Shown piece by piece: positions 44,440-53,276 of a DNA stretch of 64,000 bases. Both the position numbers and the translations under genes were made by a program. Numbering within the stretch: position 1 is the stretch's first letter; each line of letters begins with the position of its first letter. The notes beneath the pieces are model-generated. The model was not told where the DNA came from. It did no database searches and saw only the letters and a list, made by a program, of their open reading frames with translations. The DNA comes from Paractinoplanes maris (lineage in GTDB: Bacteria; Actinomycetota; Actinomycetes; Mycobacteriales; Micromonosporaceae). Location: NCBI RefSeq assembly GCF_023544465.1, contig NZ_JALPVL010000002.1:1-64000 (forward strand). The letters are read 5' to 3'.

Positions 44440-45000
44440 TCACGGTCTATGAACGAGGCGTGCTATGAGCAGCGTGGCCGCGGCGGCACCGGCCAGACCG
44501 ACCACGGTGGCCACCAGGAACGGGCCACCGGCCAACTCGGCGGAGAGCCCCAGGGCGAACACGGTGAGTACCGCCGAGACGAGCACCACGGCCAGCGCCC
44601 GGGCCACCCACAGGCCCACGACGTCGATGTTGACCACCGCGTCGTACGGGAGAACGGCAGCCAGAGCCGTGAGCGAGTGTCCGAGGTAGAGCGCCGTCGC
44701 GATGACCAGCACCCGCCACAGCTCGACCGGCGCGTCCTGGGTGGTGTCGATCAGCCACCCGGCCACCACGACCAGGGCGGCGAAGGTGGCACCGCGCCCG
44801 CGCGGGGCGAAGGCCGGATAGAGCGCGACCGCGGCCAGCGGCACGAAATACTGCGTGCCGAACAGCGCGAACGGCCAGGCCACGGCCATCGCGACCAGCC
44901 CGCTCAGGCCGATGCCGCAGCGCACCAGGAACGGCAGCGTGGTGGCCCGGGACAGCGTCCGGCGGGCGTCGCCGGCCCGGCGCTTGATCATCGAGATCAT
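44440..45000 (-). CDS. Polytopic membrane protein of the MoxR-DUF58 operon
   Basis: A 186-residue protein with about five to six hydrophobic helices after a basic N-terminus. The ATG at 45000 overlaps the DUF58 stop codon (ATGA). It is the last gene of the DUF4129-MoxR-DUF58 run. No catalytic motif seen. Confidence 0.8.
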   Translation of the reverse strand: MISMIKRRAGDARRTLSRATTLPFLVRCGIGLSGLVAMAVAWPFALFGTQYFVPLAAVALYPAFAPRGRGATFAALVVVAGWLIDTTQDAPVELWRVLVIATALYLGHSLTALAAVLPYDAVVNIDVVGLWVARALAVVLVSAVLTVFALGLSAELAGGPFLVATVVGLAGAAAATLLIARLVHRP

Positions 45001-46349
45001 CAACGCCCCCGGGGTGCCGAGGCGAGCCGGGCGACGTCGCGCAGGACCAGGTCGAGGCTGCCGGCGCCGGCCCAGTCGACGACCGGGATGCCGTGCTCGC
45101 GCAGGCGGCCCAGCACGTTGCCGCGCTCGATCTGCCAGAGCCGGGTGGCCAGCGGCGTCCACGGCCCGCGAGCCTCCGGGACCGAGCCCGCGGGCAGCGT
45201 GTCGACGGCGACGACGTAGCGGCCGGCCTGGGCCAGCAGCGCCAGCATGTCGGCCGAGCGCGGGTCGATCAGCGGGGTGAACACCATGACCAGCGCGTCC
45301 GACGACACGTGGTGGGCGCCGAAGTCGTGCTCGTGCTCCATCGGGTCGGCCCGCACGTCGAGCAGCCACTCCAGGGCGATCAGGTATTGCCGGCGGCCGG
45401 TGGCCGGGCGCAGCCGGCGGGCCGAGGCGCCGAACTCGAGCAACGACACCCGGTCGCCGCGCTGCAGGTAGTGCTCGGCGATCGCGGCCGCGGCCCGGAC
45501 GGTCGTGTCGAGCACCGAGGCACTGCCCCCGACCCCGCCCGAGAGACCAACCTCGCCGAGCACGTCGAGCAGCAGCACCACTTCGGCGTCCCGGTCGGAG
45601 AGGGTCGAGGCGACGTGCAGGTCACGGGTGCGCAGCGAGACCCGCCAGTCGATGCGCCGCAGCCGGTCACCCGGGGCGAAGGGGCGCACGCCGGCGAGCT
45701 CGCCGCCCTCCCCCATGCGCCGGGACCGGTGCGCGCCGACCAGGCCCGCGGCGGCCGGCATGGCCTCGATGGCGTTGAACGGGTCGGTGACCGGATAGAC
45801 GCGGACGCCGTGGGCGGGCGTCACCACCGGGCGGCACGCGAGCAGGCCACCGCAGGCAGCGACCCGGGCGGCGGCCGGGCCGACGTCTTGCCGGCCCCAG
45901 CGCAGTGCGTCGCCGGACAGGTCGACCGCGGCCCACCCGTCGGCCGCCACGGTGAGCGCGAACGGCCGGTCGGTGTGCTCCAGCTTGAGCCAGCGCGACG
46001 TGCGGGTGCGGACGACCACCAGGTCGTACGGGATGACGTCGGGGTTGGTCACGGTCACCGAGGCCTGCACCTGGCCGCCCTCGACCACCAGCTCCTCGTC
46101 GGCGCCGATGGCCAGCTCGGGCGCGGCCCGGGGCATCCGGCGCAGGTGGATCGCGGTGCCGATCGCGAACGGCGCGGCCAGCAGCACCAGGTCGACCCGG
46201 CCGAGCGCGACGCCGAGCACCAGCAGCAGGCCGGTGAGCAGCACGGCGCGGCCCAGCGCGCGGGTCGGCGCCCAGGCCGGGCCGTTACCGGCCTCGGCCG
46301 ACGCGGCCGGCGGCACGGCACGGCGCAGCAGCGGCTCGGGCCCGGTCAC
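45000..46349 (-). CDS. DUF58 von Willebrand-like protein
   Basis: A 449-residue protein: two hydrophobic helices near residues 32-70, a beta-rich domain, then DUF58 with GEGGELAGVRPFAPGDRLRRIDWRVSLRTRDL and a VWA-like region beginning EVVLLLDVLGEVG. Predicted partner of the MoxR ATPase in protein or complex assembly. The GTG at 46349 overlaps the MoxR stop (GTGA). Confidence 0.88.
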   Translation of the reverse strand: MTGPEPLLRRAVPPAASAEAGNGPAWAPTRALGRAVLLTGLLLVLGVALGRVDLVLLAAPFAIGTAIHLRRMPRAAPELAIGADEELVVEGGQVQASVTVTNPDVIPYDLVVVRTRTSRWLKLEHTDRPFALTVAADGWAAVDLSGDALRWGRQDVGPAAARVAACGGLLACRPVVTPAHGVRVYPVTDPFNAIEAMPAAAGLVGAHRSRRMGEGGELAGVRPFAPGDRLRRIDWRVSLRTRDLHVASTLSDRDAEVVLLLDVLGEVGLSGGVGGSASVLDTTVRAAAAIAEHYLQRGDRVSLLEFGASARRLRPATGRRQYLIALEWLLDVRADPMEHEHDFGAHHVSSDALVMVFTPLIDPRSADMLALLAQAGRYVVAVDTLPAGSVPEARGPWTPLATRLWQIERGNVLGRLREHGIPVVDWAGAGSLDLVLRDVARLASAPRGR

Positions 46350-47359
46350 GTCGTGCTGTGGCCGGTCGCGTACGTGGGCAGGGCTCCGCTGGCCGGGGCC
46401 GGAGTGGCCTGCAGGACCTCGTCGACCACGAAGGACGGGTCGACGCGGCGCAGCCACATCTCGGGGCGCAGGGTGATGCGGTGGGCCAGCGCCGGCCCGG
46501 CCACGTCCTTGACGTCCTCGGGCACCACGAAATCGCGGCCGGCCATCGCGGCCCGGGCCCGGGCCAGCAGCAGCAGCGCCAGCGAGCCGCGCGGGGACGA
46601 GCCGACCAGCACGGAGGCGTGCTCGCGGGTGGCCGAGGTGAGCGACACGATGTAGCGGCCGATCGAGTCCTCCACCGTGATCGCCTCGAGCGCCATCTGC
46701 ATCGACTGCAGGGTGCGCGCGTCGACCACCGGCGGCAGGAAGCTTTCCTCCTGGCGGCGGTTCATCCGGCGCTGCAGGACCTCCCACTCCTCCTCGGCGG
46801 TCGGATAGCCGAAGGACACGCGCAGCATGAACCGGTCGAGCTGGGCCTCGGGCAGGGGGTAGGTGCCCTCGTACTCGATGGGGTTGGCCGTGGCCAGCAC
46901 GTGGAAGGGCGGGTCGAGCCGGTAGGTGACGCCCTCGACCGAGACCTGCTTCTCCTGCATGGCCTCGAGCAGCGCGGACTGGGTCTTGGGCGGCGTCCGG
47001 TTGATCTCGTCGGCCAGCAGCATGTTGGTGAAGACCGGGCCGGCCCGGAAGGCGAAGTCACCCTTGCGCTGGTCGTAGAGGAACGAGCCGGTCACGTCGG
47101 CCGGCAGCAGGTCGGGCGTGAACTGCAGGCGGCGGAAGTCGAGGCCGAGCGCCTGCGCGAAACAGCGGGCGGTCAGCGTCTTGCCCAGGCCGGGCAGGTC
47201 CTCGAGCAGCACGTGACCGCCCGCGAGGATGCCGGCCAGCACCAGCTCGAGCGAGTCGCGCTTGCCGACCACCACGCTGCCCACCGAGTCGAGGACAGCA
47301 CCGGCCAGCCGGCCCACCTCGTACGCGGGGAGGGCCTGCACGCCTGACTCCGTCACCAT
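46346..47359 (-). CDS. MoxR-family AAA+ ATPase
   Basis: A 337-residue AAA+ ATPase: Walker A in EDLPGLGKTLTA, Walker B LLADEINRTPPKTQSALLEAM, and sensor/arginine-finger region LDRFMLRVSFGYP. MoxR proteins act as chaperones with DUF58 (VWA) partners. ATG at 47359 has AGAAGGGT upstream. Part of the coupled operon. Confidence 0.95.
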   Translation of the reverse strand: MVTESGVQALPAYEVGRLAGAVLDSVGSVVVGKRDSLELVLAGILAGGHVLLEDLPGLGKTLTARCFAQALGLDFRRLQFTPDLLPADVTGSFLYDQRKGDFAFRAGPVFTNMLLADEINRTPPKTQSALLEAMQEKQVSVEGVTYRLDPPFHVLATANPIEYEGTYPLPEAQLDRFMLRVSFGYPTAEEEWEVLQRRMNRRQEESFLPPVVDARTLQSMQMALEAITVEDSIGRYIVSLTSATREHASVLVGSSPRGSLALLLLARARAAMAGRDFVVPEDVKDVAGPALAHRITLRPEMWLRRVDPSFVVDEVLQATPAPASGALPTYATGHSTT

Positions 47360-47369
47360 TGCACCCTTC

Positions 47370-47954
47370 TCACAGCTTCTCCAAAGTGTCCACGTAGGAC
47401 TCCATCTCGCGCGCCTTGAGCCGGGGCCGGCCCCGATCGTGCAGGGCGGCCCAGAGCGGGTCGCCGAGCAGCTCGCGGGCCCGCCGCGGGTCGGTCGCCC
47501 GGGTGATGCCGTGGCGCAGCCGCAGCCTCTCGTCGGAGAGCTCGGCCAGCACCGGCAGAACGTTACGCGCATAGAGATCGTCGTCGGCCTGGGCCCGCTC
47601 GAGGCTGCGTTCCCAGCGCCGCACGGCGTCCCGCATCGCGTCGCTGCCGCTGCTGTTGCCGGAGCTGCCCCGGCGGTCGGAACGCTTCGGCGCGGGCGGC
47701 GGGCGGACCTCGGCCACGGCCAGCAGCACCAGCCGCAGTCCGCTCAGCGCGGCCACCACGAACAGGATCGAGATCTCGGTGTCGGCCGCGCGCAGCACCG
47801 CCACCACGACCGCGGTGGCCAGGCCGATCAGCAACAGGTTGCGCAGGATCCAGGCCGGCCACGACCGGCGGCGCGCGGGCGGGGCCGGCTCGTCGGCGAC
47901 CGGCAGCTCGTCGCGGTAGCCGCCGAAGAGGTCGTCGAGCCCGCCCGTGCTCAC
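47370..47954 (-). CDS. Membrane protein in MoxR operon
   Basis: A 194-residue protein: Pro/Arg-rich start, two hydrophobic helices (residues about 34-80), then a helical cytoplasmic domain with Arg/Asp/Glu-rich stretches (RRWERSLERAQADDDLYARNVLPVLAELSDERLRLRHGI). The GTG at 47954 overlaps the preceding stop codon. Function unknown; conserved in actinobacterial MoxR operons as far as I recall. Confidence 0.8.
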   Translation of the reverse strand: MSTGGLDDLFGGYRDELPVADEPAPPARRRSWPAWILRNLLLIGLATAVVVAVLRAADTEISILFVVAALSGLRLVLLAVAEVRPPPAPKRSDRRGSSGNSSGSDAMRDAVRRWERSLERAQADDDLYARNVLPVLAELSDERLRLRHGITRATDPRRARELLGDPLWAALHDRGRPRLKAREMESYVDTLEKL

Positions 47955-48637
47955 GCGGCCACCCCCGCGCCGAGGTCGGCCCGGAGCCGCTCGAGCGCCG
48001 AGCGGGCCTGGCGGCGCATCTCGTCGTCGACGGTGTGCGTGGCGTATCGGGCCTCGCGGTAGACCTCGAGCAGCGCGGCCAGCACCTGCGCGTCGACCCG
48101 CTGCTCCTTCAGAAGGCGGCCGACCAGGTCGGTGGGGCTGTCGCCGGGGTGCCGCGAGGTGCCGGCCGCGGCGGCGGCCTGCTCCAGGCGGACCCAGCAG
48201 GCGATCACGGCGCGGCGGGGGTCGCGGTCGGTGTCGGAGAGCTCCTCCAGGCCGGCGTCGAGCGCGGCGACCAGCTCCTCGGCCGTCCGGGGCTGATCGG
48301 CGCGACCTCGCTTGCGCGGATTTTTGCCCGAGCGCCGGCGGCGGTCACGCACCAGCGAAGAGATCAGCAGGCCGACGATGACCAGGATGATCGCGCCGAC
48401 GACGATCAGCGCCAGCGTGTCGATCCAGTCGGGCAGGCCGCGCGCCGCCTCGGGCGGGGGCGGCGGTGACTGGAACGACGGGGTCACGGTGGGCAGCAGG
48501 GGCGCCTGCGCGGCCGGCTGGTCGCGGGCGATCTGGTCGAGCTGGGGCTCGGACCGGGTGGCGGCCAGCGCGGTGCCGAAGAGCAGCACGAGGACGGCGG
48601 CCAGCGGCCACCACCGTCGCACCACCCCGAAATCCAT
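47951..48637 (-). CDS. DUF4129 membrane protein
   Basis: A 228-residue protein: an N-terminal signal/TM, a Pro-rich extracytoplasmic segment, a second TM helix (IDTLALIVVGAIILVIVGLLISS) and a DUF4129-type C-terminal domain (RRAVIACWVRLEQAAAAAG, SPTDLVGRLL, YREARYATHTV). First gene of the run with MoxR and DUF58, which also appears near transglutaminase-like genes in other bacteria. ATG at 48637 has GAAGGG upstream. Confidence 0.85.
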   Translation of the reverse strand: MDFGVVRRWWPLAAVLVLLFGTALAATRSEPQLDQIARDQPAAQAPLLPTVTPSFQSPPPPPEAARGLPDWIDTLALIVVGAIILVIVGLLISSLVRDRRRRSGKNPRKRGRADQPRTAEELVAALDAGLEELSDTDRDPRRAVIACWVRLEQAAAAAGTSRHPGDSPTDLVGRLLKEQRVDAQVLAALLEVYREARYATHTVDDEMRRQARSALERLRADLGAGVAA

Positions 48638-48647
48638 CGACACCCTT

Positions 48648-49385
48648 CTATTGAGAAGCGAGCTCTTTGGCCTCGGCGAACACGTCGTCGAGCATGGCCG
48701 GGGTGAGCTTACCGGTGAAGGTGTTCTGCTGGCTGACGTGGAAGCACCCCAGCAGATCCGGCACACCCGGTTGGCTGACCAGCCGCCCGTGACCGAACTT
48801 CGGACGGGGCACCGGCGGCCGGACCCCGTACACCGCGGTCATCGCCGGCCACCACGCCTGCCAGGCGAAAGCGCCCAGCGCGACCACTACCCGCAAGGTG
48901 GGCCGGATCAGCTCGAGCTCGCGATGAAGCCACGGCGCGCACGTGTCGCGCTCCTGCGGGAGCGGCTTGTTGTCCGGCGGGGCGCAGCGCACGGCGGCGA
49001 AGATGCGCAGGTTGTGCACCGCGAGCCCGTCGTCGGCCGAGACGCTGGTCGGCTGGTTGGCCAGGCCGGCGCGGTGCAGAGCGGCGAAGAGCACGTCGCC
49101 CGAGCGGTCGCCGGTGAAGATGCGGCCGGTGCGGTTGCCGCCGTGCGCGGCCGGGGCCAGTCCGAGGATGGCGATCTCGGCGTCGGCCGGCCCGAACCCG
49201 GGCAGCGGCCGGCCCCAGTAGTGCTGATCGCGGAAGGCGGCACGCTTGGTGAGCGCGACCTCCTCACGCCAGGCGACCAGGCGCGGGCAGGCGAAACAAT
49301 CCGCGATGTCCGCGTCCAGCACGCTGAGTGAGGCGGCCCGCGCCGCCGCGGCGGAGACCTCTTCGGGCGTACGGCTGATTCCCAC
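48648..49385 (-). CDS. Uracil-DNA glycosylase, family 5 (UdgB)
   Basis: A 245-residue glycosylase. The catalytic motif [14 protein letters not shown] at residues about 75-88 is family 5 (UdgB), which excises uracil, hypoxanthine and ethenocytosine. Four Cys (CFAC near residue 30, VRCAPP, DTCAPWL) are positioned for a 4Fe-4S cluster. C-terminal [13 protein letters not shown] is also typical. Ten bases upstream of the DUF4129 start, so it may share its transcript. Confidence 0.92.
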   Translation of the reverse strand: MGISRTPEEVSAAAARAASLSVLDADIADCFACPRLVAWREEVALTKRAAFRDQHYWGRPLPGFGPADAEIAILGLAPAAHGGNRTGRIFTGDRSGDVLFAALHRAGLANQPTSVSADDGLAVHNLRIFAAVRCAPPDNKPLPQERDTCAPWLHRELELIRPTLRVVVALGAFAWQAWWPAMTAVYGVRPPVPRPKFGHGRLVSQPGVPDLLGCFHVSQQNTFTGKLTPAMLDDVFAEAKELASQ

Positions 49386-49436
49386 CCCGCCAGCACAGCA
49401 CCTCAGCCCGGGCCGCCGATCGCGGGGGTCGCTTCC

Positions 49437-49889
49437 TCAGGCCTGGGGCCGCAGGCACAGGACGTAGCCGTCGCCGGCGCTGTTGGCGAAGACGTAGAAC
49501 ACCTCTTCGGCCTTGAAGAACTTGTCGCAGGCCTTGCTCTGCGGCGAGGTCTCGCCGTCGACCCGGGCCACCACGGAGAACTTGGCGTCGGCCGAGGCGC
49601 AGTCGACGACGTTGGCGCCGGTCTCGGTGGTGCCCTCGTTCTTGACGTCCTGGTCGGACGCGATGCAGTCACCGGCCTTGGCGTCCTGGGCGTCGTCGCC
49701 GCCGTTGAGCAGCGACAGGAGCGCGTAGGTGCCGAGCCCCACGATGACCGCGACCAGGATGCCCACGACCAGCTTGCCGACGTTGCGCTTCCGGGGCTCG
49801 CCGGGCCGGCCCGGTTGGGCGTCGCCGACCAGCGGGAAGCCGGGGTGACCGGCCGGGGCCTCGGCCGGCGGCGGAACGGGGTTGCTCAC
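49437..49889 (-). CDS. LppU/SCO3897-like membrane protein
   Basis: A 150-residue protein: a Pro/Ala/Gly-rich cytoplasmic N-terminus, one TM helix (GKLVVGILVAVIVGLGTYAL) and an extracytoplasmic domain with four conserved Cys (AGDCIAS, VVDCASADAKFSVV, SKACDKFF, YVLCLRP) likely paired as disulphides. This matches the LppU/SCO3897 pattern I recall. GTG at 49889 has GAGGA upstream. Function unknown. Confidence 0.82.
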   Translation of the reverse strand: MSNPVPPPAEAPAGHPGFPLVGDAQPGRPGEPRKRNVGKLVVGILVAVIVGLGTYALLSLLNGGDDAQDAKAGDCIASDQDVKNEGTTETGANVVDCASADAKFSVVARVDGETSPQSKACDKFFKAEEVFYVFANSAGDGYVLCLRPQA

Positions 49890-49986
49890 GGAGTTCCTCT
49901 CGAGTGCCGGCCCAGGGGGCGGCCGGTCGCCGGGGGGAACATTAGGCGATTCGCCGTGGCCCCCGCGACCCGCGCCCTCGGTCCGG

Positions 49987-50985
49987 TTATCGCGAGGGTG
50001 ACGCGCTGGTCGGAGTGGGCTCCTTCGGCGTCTTGGTGGGCGCGGCGGGCGAGCTCGGCGTCGCGTCGAGCGTCGGGGGGACGGACTCGGCCGGGGCCGC
50101 AGCCGGGGCCGAGGACGCGAACGGCGCGGCCTCGGGGCAGAACGGGAAGCCCATGTTGCGCGAGTGCTCGACCTCGCCGGTGTCCGGGTCGCTGCAATAC
50201 GGGTTGCCCATGTTGATGGGCTGGCCCTCCTGGTCGAACAGGCGCGCGCCCGGCACCAGGCGGCCCTGGTTGTCATAGACGAAGACGTCCTGGATGTAGT
50301 CGTACGGGTTGCCGTTGCCGGAGTAGCCCACGTCGCTGTAACCGGGGTCGCGCACGTCGCTGTCGGCGCTGAAGAAGCCGCCGATCGCGATGAACATCAG
50401 CACCACCGTGCCGGCCTGGACCGCGAGCCGCGGCCAGCGGCTCAGCGAGTAGCGGCGCCGGCCGAAGGCGATGGACACGACGATGAAGCCGGTCAGCAGC
50501 ACCAGCGCGACGAAGGTGCTGTTGCCGATGCGGGGCAGCAGGCCGACCTGGCTCGACTGGGCGTCGAGGAAGTACGCGACGGCCATCGCGGCCAGATAAC
50601 CGCGCAGCACCCACCAGGCCGGCCGCAGCAGCACGAGGAAGTCGCTGGCCTTGGGGTAGCCGATCACCGGCCCGACCTTGACGTCGGCCCGGCCGAGGAT
50701 CCGCAGCACGTCGGCCCGGGCCTCCAGGAGGGGCTCGAAGCGGCGCTTGGGTGGGTCGGGGAAGCCGCCGACGAAGGCCGCCGCCGTGGTGCGCAGCTCC
50801 GCCGCGTACGCCTCGGGGGTGCCCAGCCGGTCGGTGAGGGTGACCGTGTCCTCGGCCCGGATCTCGGCCAGGTGCTCGGGCAGGTCCTCGAGCAACTCGG
50901 CCCGGGTGGCCTCGGGCAGGTCGGCCAGCGCCGCGCGGACCCGCTCGACATAATCGGTGATCTCGTCCTGTGCCGTGGAGTTCAC
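49987..50985 (-). CDS. PadR-linked membrane protein (DUF1700-like)
   Basis: A 332-residue protein. The N-terminal 60 residues (ITDYVERVRAALADLPEATRAELLEDLPEHLAEI) are an HAAS/DUF1700-like helical module usual for proteins encoded with PadR regulators; four hydrophobic helices follow and the C-terminus is a Ser/Pro/Ala-rich tail. GTG at 50985 overlaps the PadR stop codon. Probably the regulated target of the upstream PadR. Confidence 0.85.
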   Translation of the reverse strand: MNSTAQDEITDYVERVRAALADLPEATRAELLEDLPEHLAEIRAEDTVTLTDRLGTPEAYAAELRTTAAAFVGGFPDPPKRRFEPLLEARADVLRILGRADVKVGPVIGYPKASDFLVLLRPAWWVLRGYLAAMAVAYFLDAQSSQVGLLPRIGNSTFVALVLLTGFIVVSIAFGRRRYSLSRWPRLAVQAGTVVLMFIAIGGFFSADSDVRDPGYSDVGYSGNGNPYDYIQDVFVYDNQGRLVPGARLFDQEGQPINMGNPYCSDPDTGEVEHSRNMGFPFCPEAAPFASSAPAAAPAESVPPTLDATPSSPAAPTKTPKEPTPTSASPSR

Positions 50986-51311
50986 GCCGTCTCCCGCTCG
51001 CGAAGCAGATCGTCCATGGTGGATGCGAAGCCCTGCCACACTTTGCCCGACCGCTGCAACTCGGCGTGGCCGGCGGCGTTGAGGCCGTAGTACTTGCGGT
51101 GGGGGCCCTCGTCGCTGGGTACCACATAGGTGTTCAGGAAGCCGCCGGCGAACAGGCGCCGCAAGGTGCCGTAGACCGAGGCGTCACCGACCTCGTCGAG
51201 GCCGGCGGCGCGCAGTCGGCGGAGGATGTCGTAGCCGTAGCCGTCCCCGTCGCGCAGGGCGGCGAGCACGGCCAGGTCCAGGACACCCTTGAGCAGCTGG
51301 GTGGTATCCAC
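50982..51311 (-). CDS. PadR family transcriptional regulator
   Basis: A 109-residue winged-helix regulator: LLKGVLDLAVLAALRDGDGYGYDILRRL and DASVYGTLRRLFAGGFL form the wHTH, with HRKYYGLNAAGHAEL as the wing. The GTG at 51311 lies six bases after a TACTGT box, so its mRNA is probably leaderless. An inverted-repeat operator covers the promoter, implying autorepression. The next gene overlaps it (GTGA). Confidence 0.93.
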   Translation of the reverse strand: MDTTQLLKGVLDLAVLAALRDGDGYGYDILRRLRAAGLDEVGDASVYGTLRRLFAGGFLNTYVVPSDEGPHRKYYGLNAAGHAELQRSGKVWQGFASTMDDLLRERETA

Positions 51312-51315
51312 GCGT

Positions 51316-51363
51316 GGACAGTACTTCGCAATGCGAAATACCGTCAAGAGCGAAGTACTGTCC
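51316..51363 (-). promoter_or_regulatory. PadR promoter and operator
   Basis: On the minus strand TTGACG (51347 to 51342) and TACTGT (51323 to 51318) are separated by 18 bases, with the GTG six bases later. GGACAGTACTTCGC (51316-51329) and GCGAAGTACTGTCC (51350-51363) are exact 14-bp inverted repeats. A second, closer dyad TACTTCGC..GCGAAaTA spans 51322-51340. TTCGC half-sites thus flank and overlap the promoter. Confidence 0.8.
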
Positions 51364-51380
51364 GACCGGGAAATGCGGGA

Positions 51381-52286
51381 TCAGACGAGGCTGTGACAGA
51401 TGCCGTCGAGGATGTCGTGCTCGGAGGCGATCACCCGGTCGTGACCGGAACGCTCCAGGATGGTGCGCAGGATGAGCGCGCCGGCCCCGATGACATCGGC
51501 CCGGCCGGGGTGCATGACGGGCAGGGCGAGTCGCTCCTGGACGGTCATGGCCAGCAGCTCGGCGGTCACCCGGGACACGTCGGCCAGGGTCACCGTGCTG
51601 TGGTGGATGCGGCTGGAGTCGTACTGGGGAAGGCGCAGCGCCAGGGCGGTGACTGTCGTGACCGAGCCGGCCAGACCGACCAGGGTCCGGGCCTCGCGGC
51701 CGGGGACGGCGGTCAGGGCGATGTCGACGGCCGCGGTGATGTCGCGCTCGGCGTTGTGGATCTCGGCCGCGGTGGGCGGGTCGCTGTGCAGGTGCCGCTC
51801 GGTCATCCGGACGCAGCCGATGTCCATCGAGATGGCGTGGTCGACGCCGGTCGTCCCGGTGACGAACTCGGTCGAGCCGCCCCCGATGTCGACGACCAGG
51901 CAGGGACGCTCGGCGGTGAGGCCGGCGACGGCACCGGTGAAGGAGAGCCGGGCCTCCTCGGTGCCGCTGATCACCTCGGGGTCGATGCCGAGCACGCCGC
52001 GGACCATGTCGCGGAACTCCTGCGCGTTCTCGGCGTCGCGCGAGGCCGAGGTGGCACACATGCGCACCCGGGTCACGCCCAGTTCGGCGATCTCGGCCGC
52101 ATAACCGAGCAGAGCCTTCCGGGTACGGGCGAGGGCGCCCTCGGAGAGCCGGCCGGTGCGGTCGACCCCCTCGCCGAGGCGGACGATCTCCATCCGGCGG
52201 GCGACGTCGGTCAGCCGCCCGTCAGCGGTGTCGGCGATGAGCAGGCGGATCGAGTTGGTCCCGCAGTCGATCCCGGCGACCCTCAC
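51381..52286 (-). CDS. ppx: Exopolyphosphatase/GppA family (Ppx)
   Basis: A 301-residue protein of the sugar-kinase/Hsp70/actin fold. The phosphate-binding motifs are DCGTNSIRLLI near the N-terminus and VDIGGGSTEFV near residue 130; TSASRDAENAQEF is the usual Ppx block. It hydrolyses polyphosphate or (p)ppGpp. It is short (no C-terminal HD domain), like the mycobacterial Rv1026 type. GTG at 52286 overlaps the upstream stop (GTGA). Confidence 0.93.
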   Translation of the reverse strand: MRVAGIDCGTNSIRLLIADTADGRLTDVARRMEIVRLGEGVDRTGRLSEGALARTRKALLGYAAEIAELGVTRVRMCATSASRDAENAQEFRDMVRGVLGIDPEVISGTEEARLSFTGAVAGLTAERPCLVVDIGGGSTEFVTGTTGVDHAISMDIGCVRMTERHLHSDPPTAAEIHNAERDITAAVDIALTAVPGREARTLVGLAGSVTTVTALALRLPQYDSSRIHHSTVTLADVSRVTAELLAMTVQERLALPVMHPGRADVIGAGALILRTILERSGHDRVIASEHDILDGICHSLV

Positions 52287-52777
52287 AGGTGCAGCAGCAT
52301 TCTCGTGTTCCCCAGGGTGTTGGGCTTGACCCGTTCCAGGTCGAGGAATTCGGCCACACCCTCGTCGTACGAGCGAAGAAGTTGCTCGTAGACGACGTGC
52401 GGGACGGGAGCGCCGTCGATCTCGGAGAAGCCGAACGAGCCGAAGAACCGGGTCTCGAAGGTCAGGCAGAAGACCCGCGCCACGCCCAGTTCGCGGGCCA
52501 CGTCGATCAGGCGCTCGACGATGCGGTGACCGATCTTCTGCCCGCGGCAGGCCGGGTCGACCGCCACCGTACGGATCTCGGCCAGGTCTTCCCACATCAC
52601 ATGCAGGGCGCCGCAGCCATAGACCCGGTCGCGGTCGTCCACGGCCACCCAGAATTCCTGCACCGCCTCATACAGGGTGACCGTCGCCTTGCTGAGCAGC
52701 CGGCGGTCGGCCGTGTACGCGTCCACCAGATCCCGGATCGCGCGGACGTCCTTGGTGCGGGCGCGACGAATCTCCAC
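52283..52777 (-). CDS. N-acetylglutamate synthase-type GNAT
   Basis: A 164-residue single-domain acetyltransferase. IRRARTKDVRAIRDLVD, GALHVMWEDLAEIRTVAVDPACRGQKIGHRIVERLI and FCLTFETRFFGSFGFSEID match short actinobacterial ArgA-type N-acetylglutamate synthases (Rv2747-like). It would provide the first step of arginine synthesis. Its GTG overlaps the DUF501 stop by one base (TAGTG) and its stop overlaps ppx. Confidence 0.85.
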   Translation of the reverse strand: MEIRRARTKDVRAIRDLVDAYTADRRLLSKATVTLYEAVQEFWVAVDDRDRVYGCGALHVMWEDLAEIRTVAVDPACRGQKIGHRIVERLIDVARELGVARVFCLTFETRFFGSFGFSEIDGAPVPHVVYEQLLRSYDEGVAEFLDLERVKPNTLGNTRMLLHL

Positions 52778-53274
52778 TAGTCAGCCTTTTTCACACATGG
52801 GCCCTCGGCCCACCATGGTTCCACGGCGTCCCGGACCTCGTCCCCGAAAGGATTCACGCCCCGGCCCACAGCGAGCGCGTGCCCGAGGTGGACATGCAGG
52901 CATTTCACTCGATCGGGCATGCCCCCGGCGGCGACGTGCGCGATCTCCGGCACGTCCTCGATGGCCTTGCGCCGCGAGACGTAGTCCTCGGCGGCCTTCG
53001 CATACTGCTCGGCCAGCTCGGGATCGGTCGACAGGCGCTCCTGCATGTCGCGCATGACGCCGGCCGACTCCAGCCGGCTGCACGCGGCGGTGGCATGCGG
53101 GCAGGTCAGGTAGTAGAGCGTCGGGAAAGGCGTGCCGTCGTCCAGGCGGGGCGACGTCTCGACGACGTCGGGATTGCCGCAGGGGCAGCGGTGCGCGACG
53201 GCGCGCGTGCCCCGGGGACGACGGCCGAGCTGGGCCTCCACGATGTCGAGGTCGGCCTCATCGGGTTGTTCCAT
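52777..53274 (-). CDS. DUF501 protein
   Basis: A 165-residue DUF501 protein: DLDIVEAQLGRRPRGTRAVAHRCPCGNPDVVET, TPFPTLYYLTCPHATAACSRLESAG and the C-terminal HVHLGHALAVGRGVNPFGDEV with clustered Cys/His hinting at a metal site. In actinobacteria it lies between divIC/ftsB and ppx (Rv1025). Function unknown. ATG at 53274 follows the upstream stop after two bases. Confidence 0.93.
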   Translation of the reverse strand: MEQPDEADLDIVEAQLGRRPRGTRAVAHRCPCGNPDVVETSPRLDDGTPFPTLYYLTCPHATAACSRLESAGVMRDMQERLSTDPELAEQYAKAAEDYVSRRKAIEDVPEIAHVAAGGMPDRVKCLHVHLGHALAVGRGVNPFGDEVRDAVEPWWAEGPCVKKAD

Positions 53275-53276
53275 GA

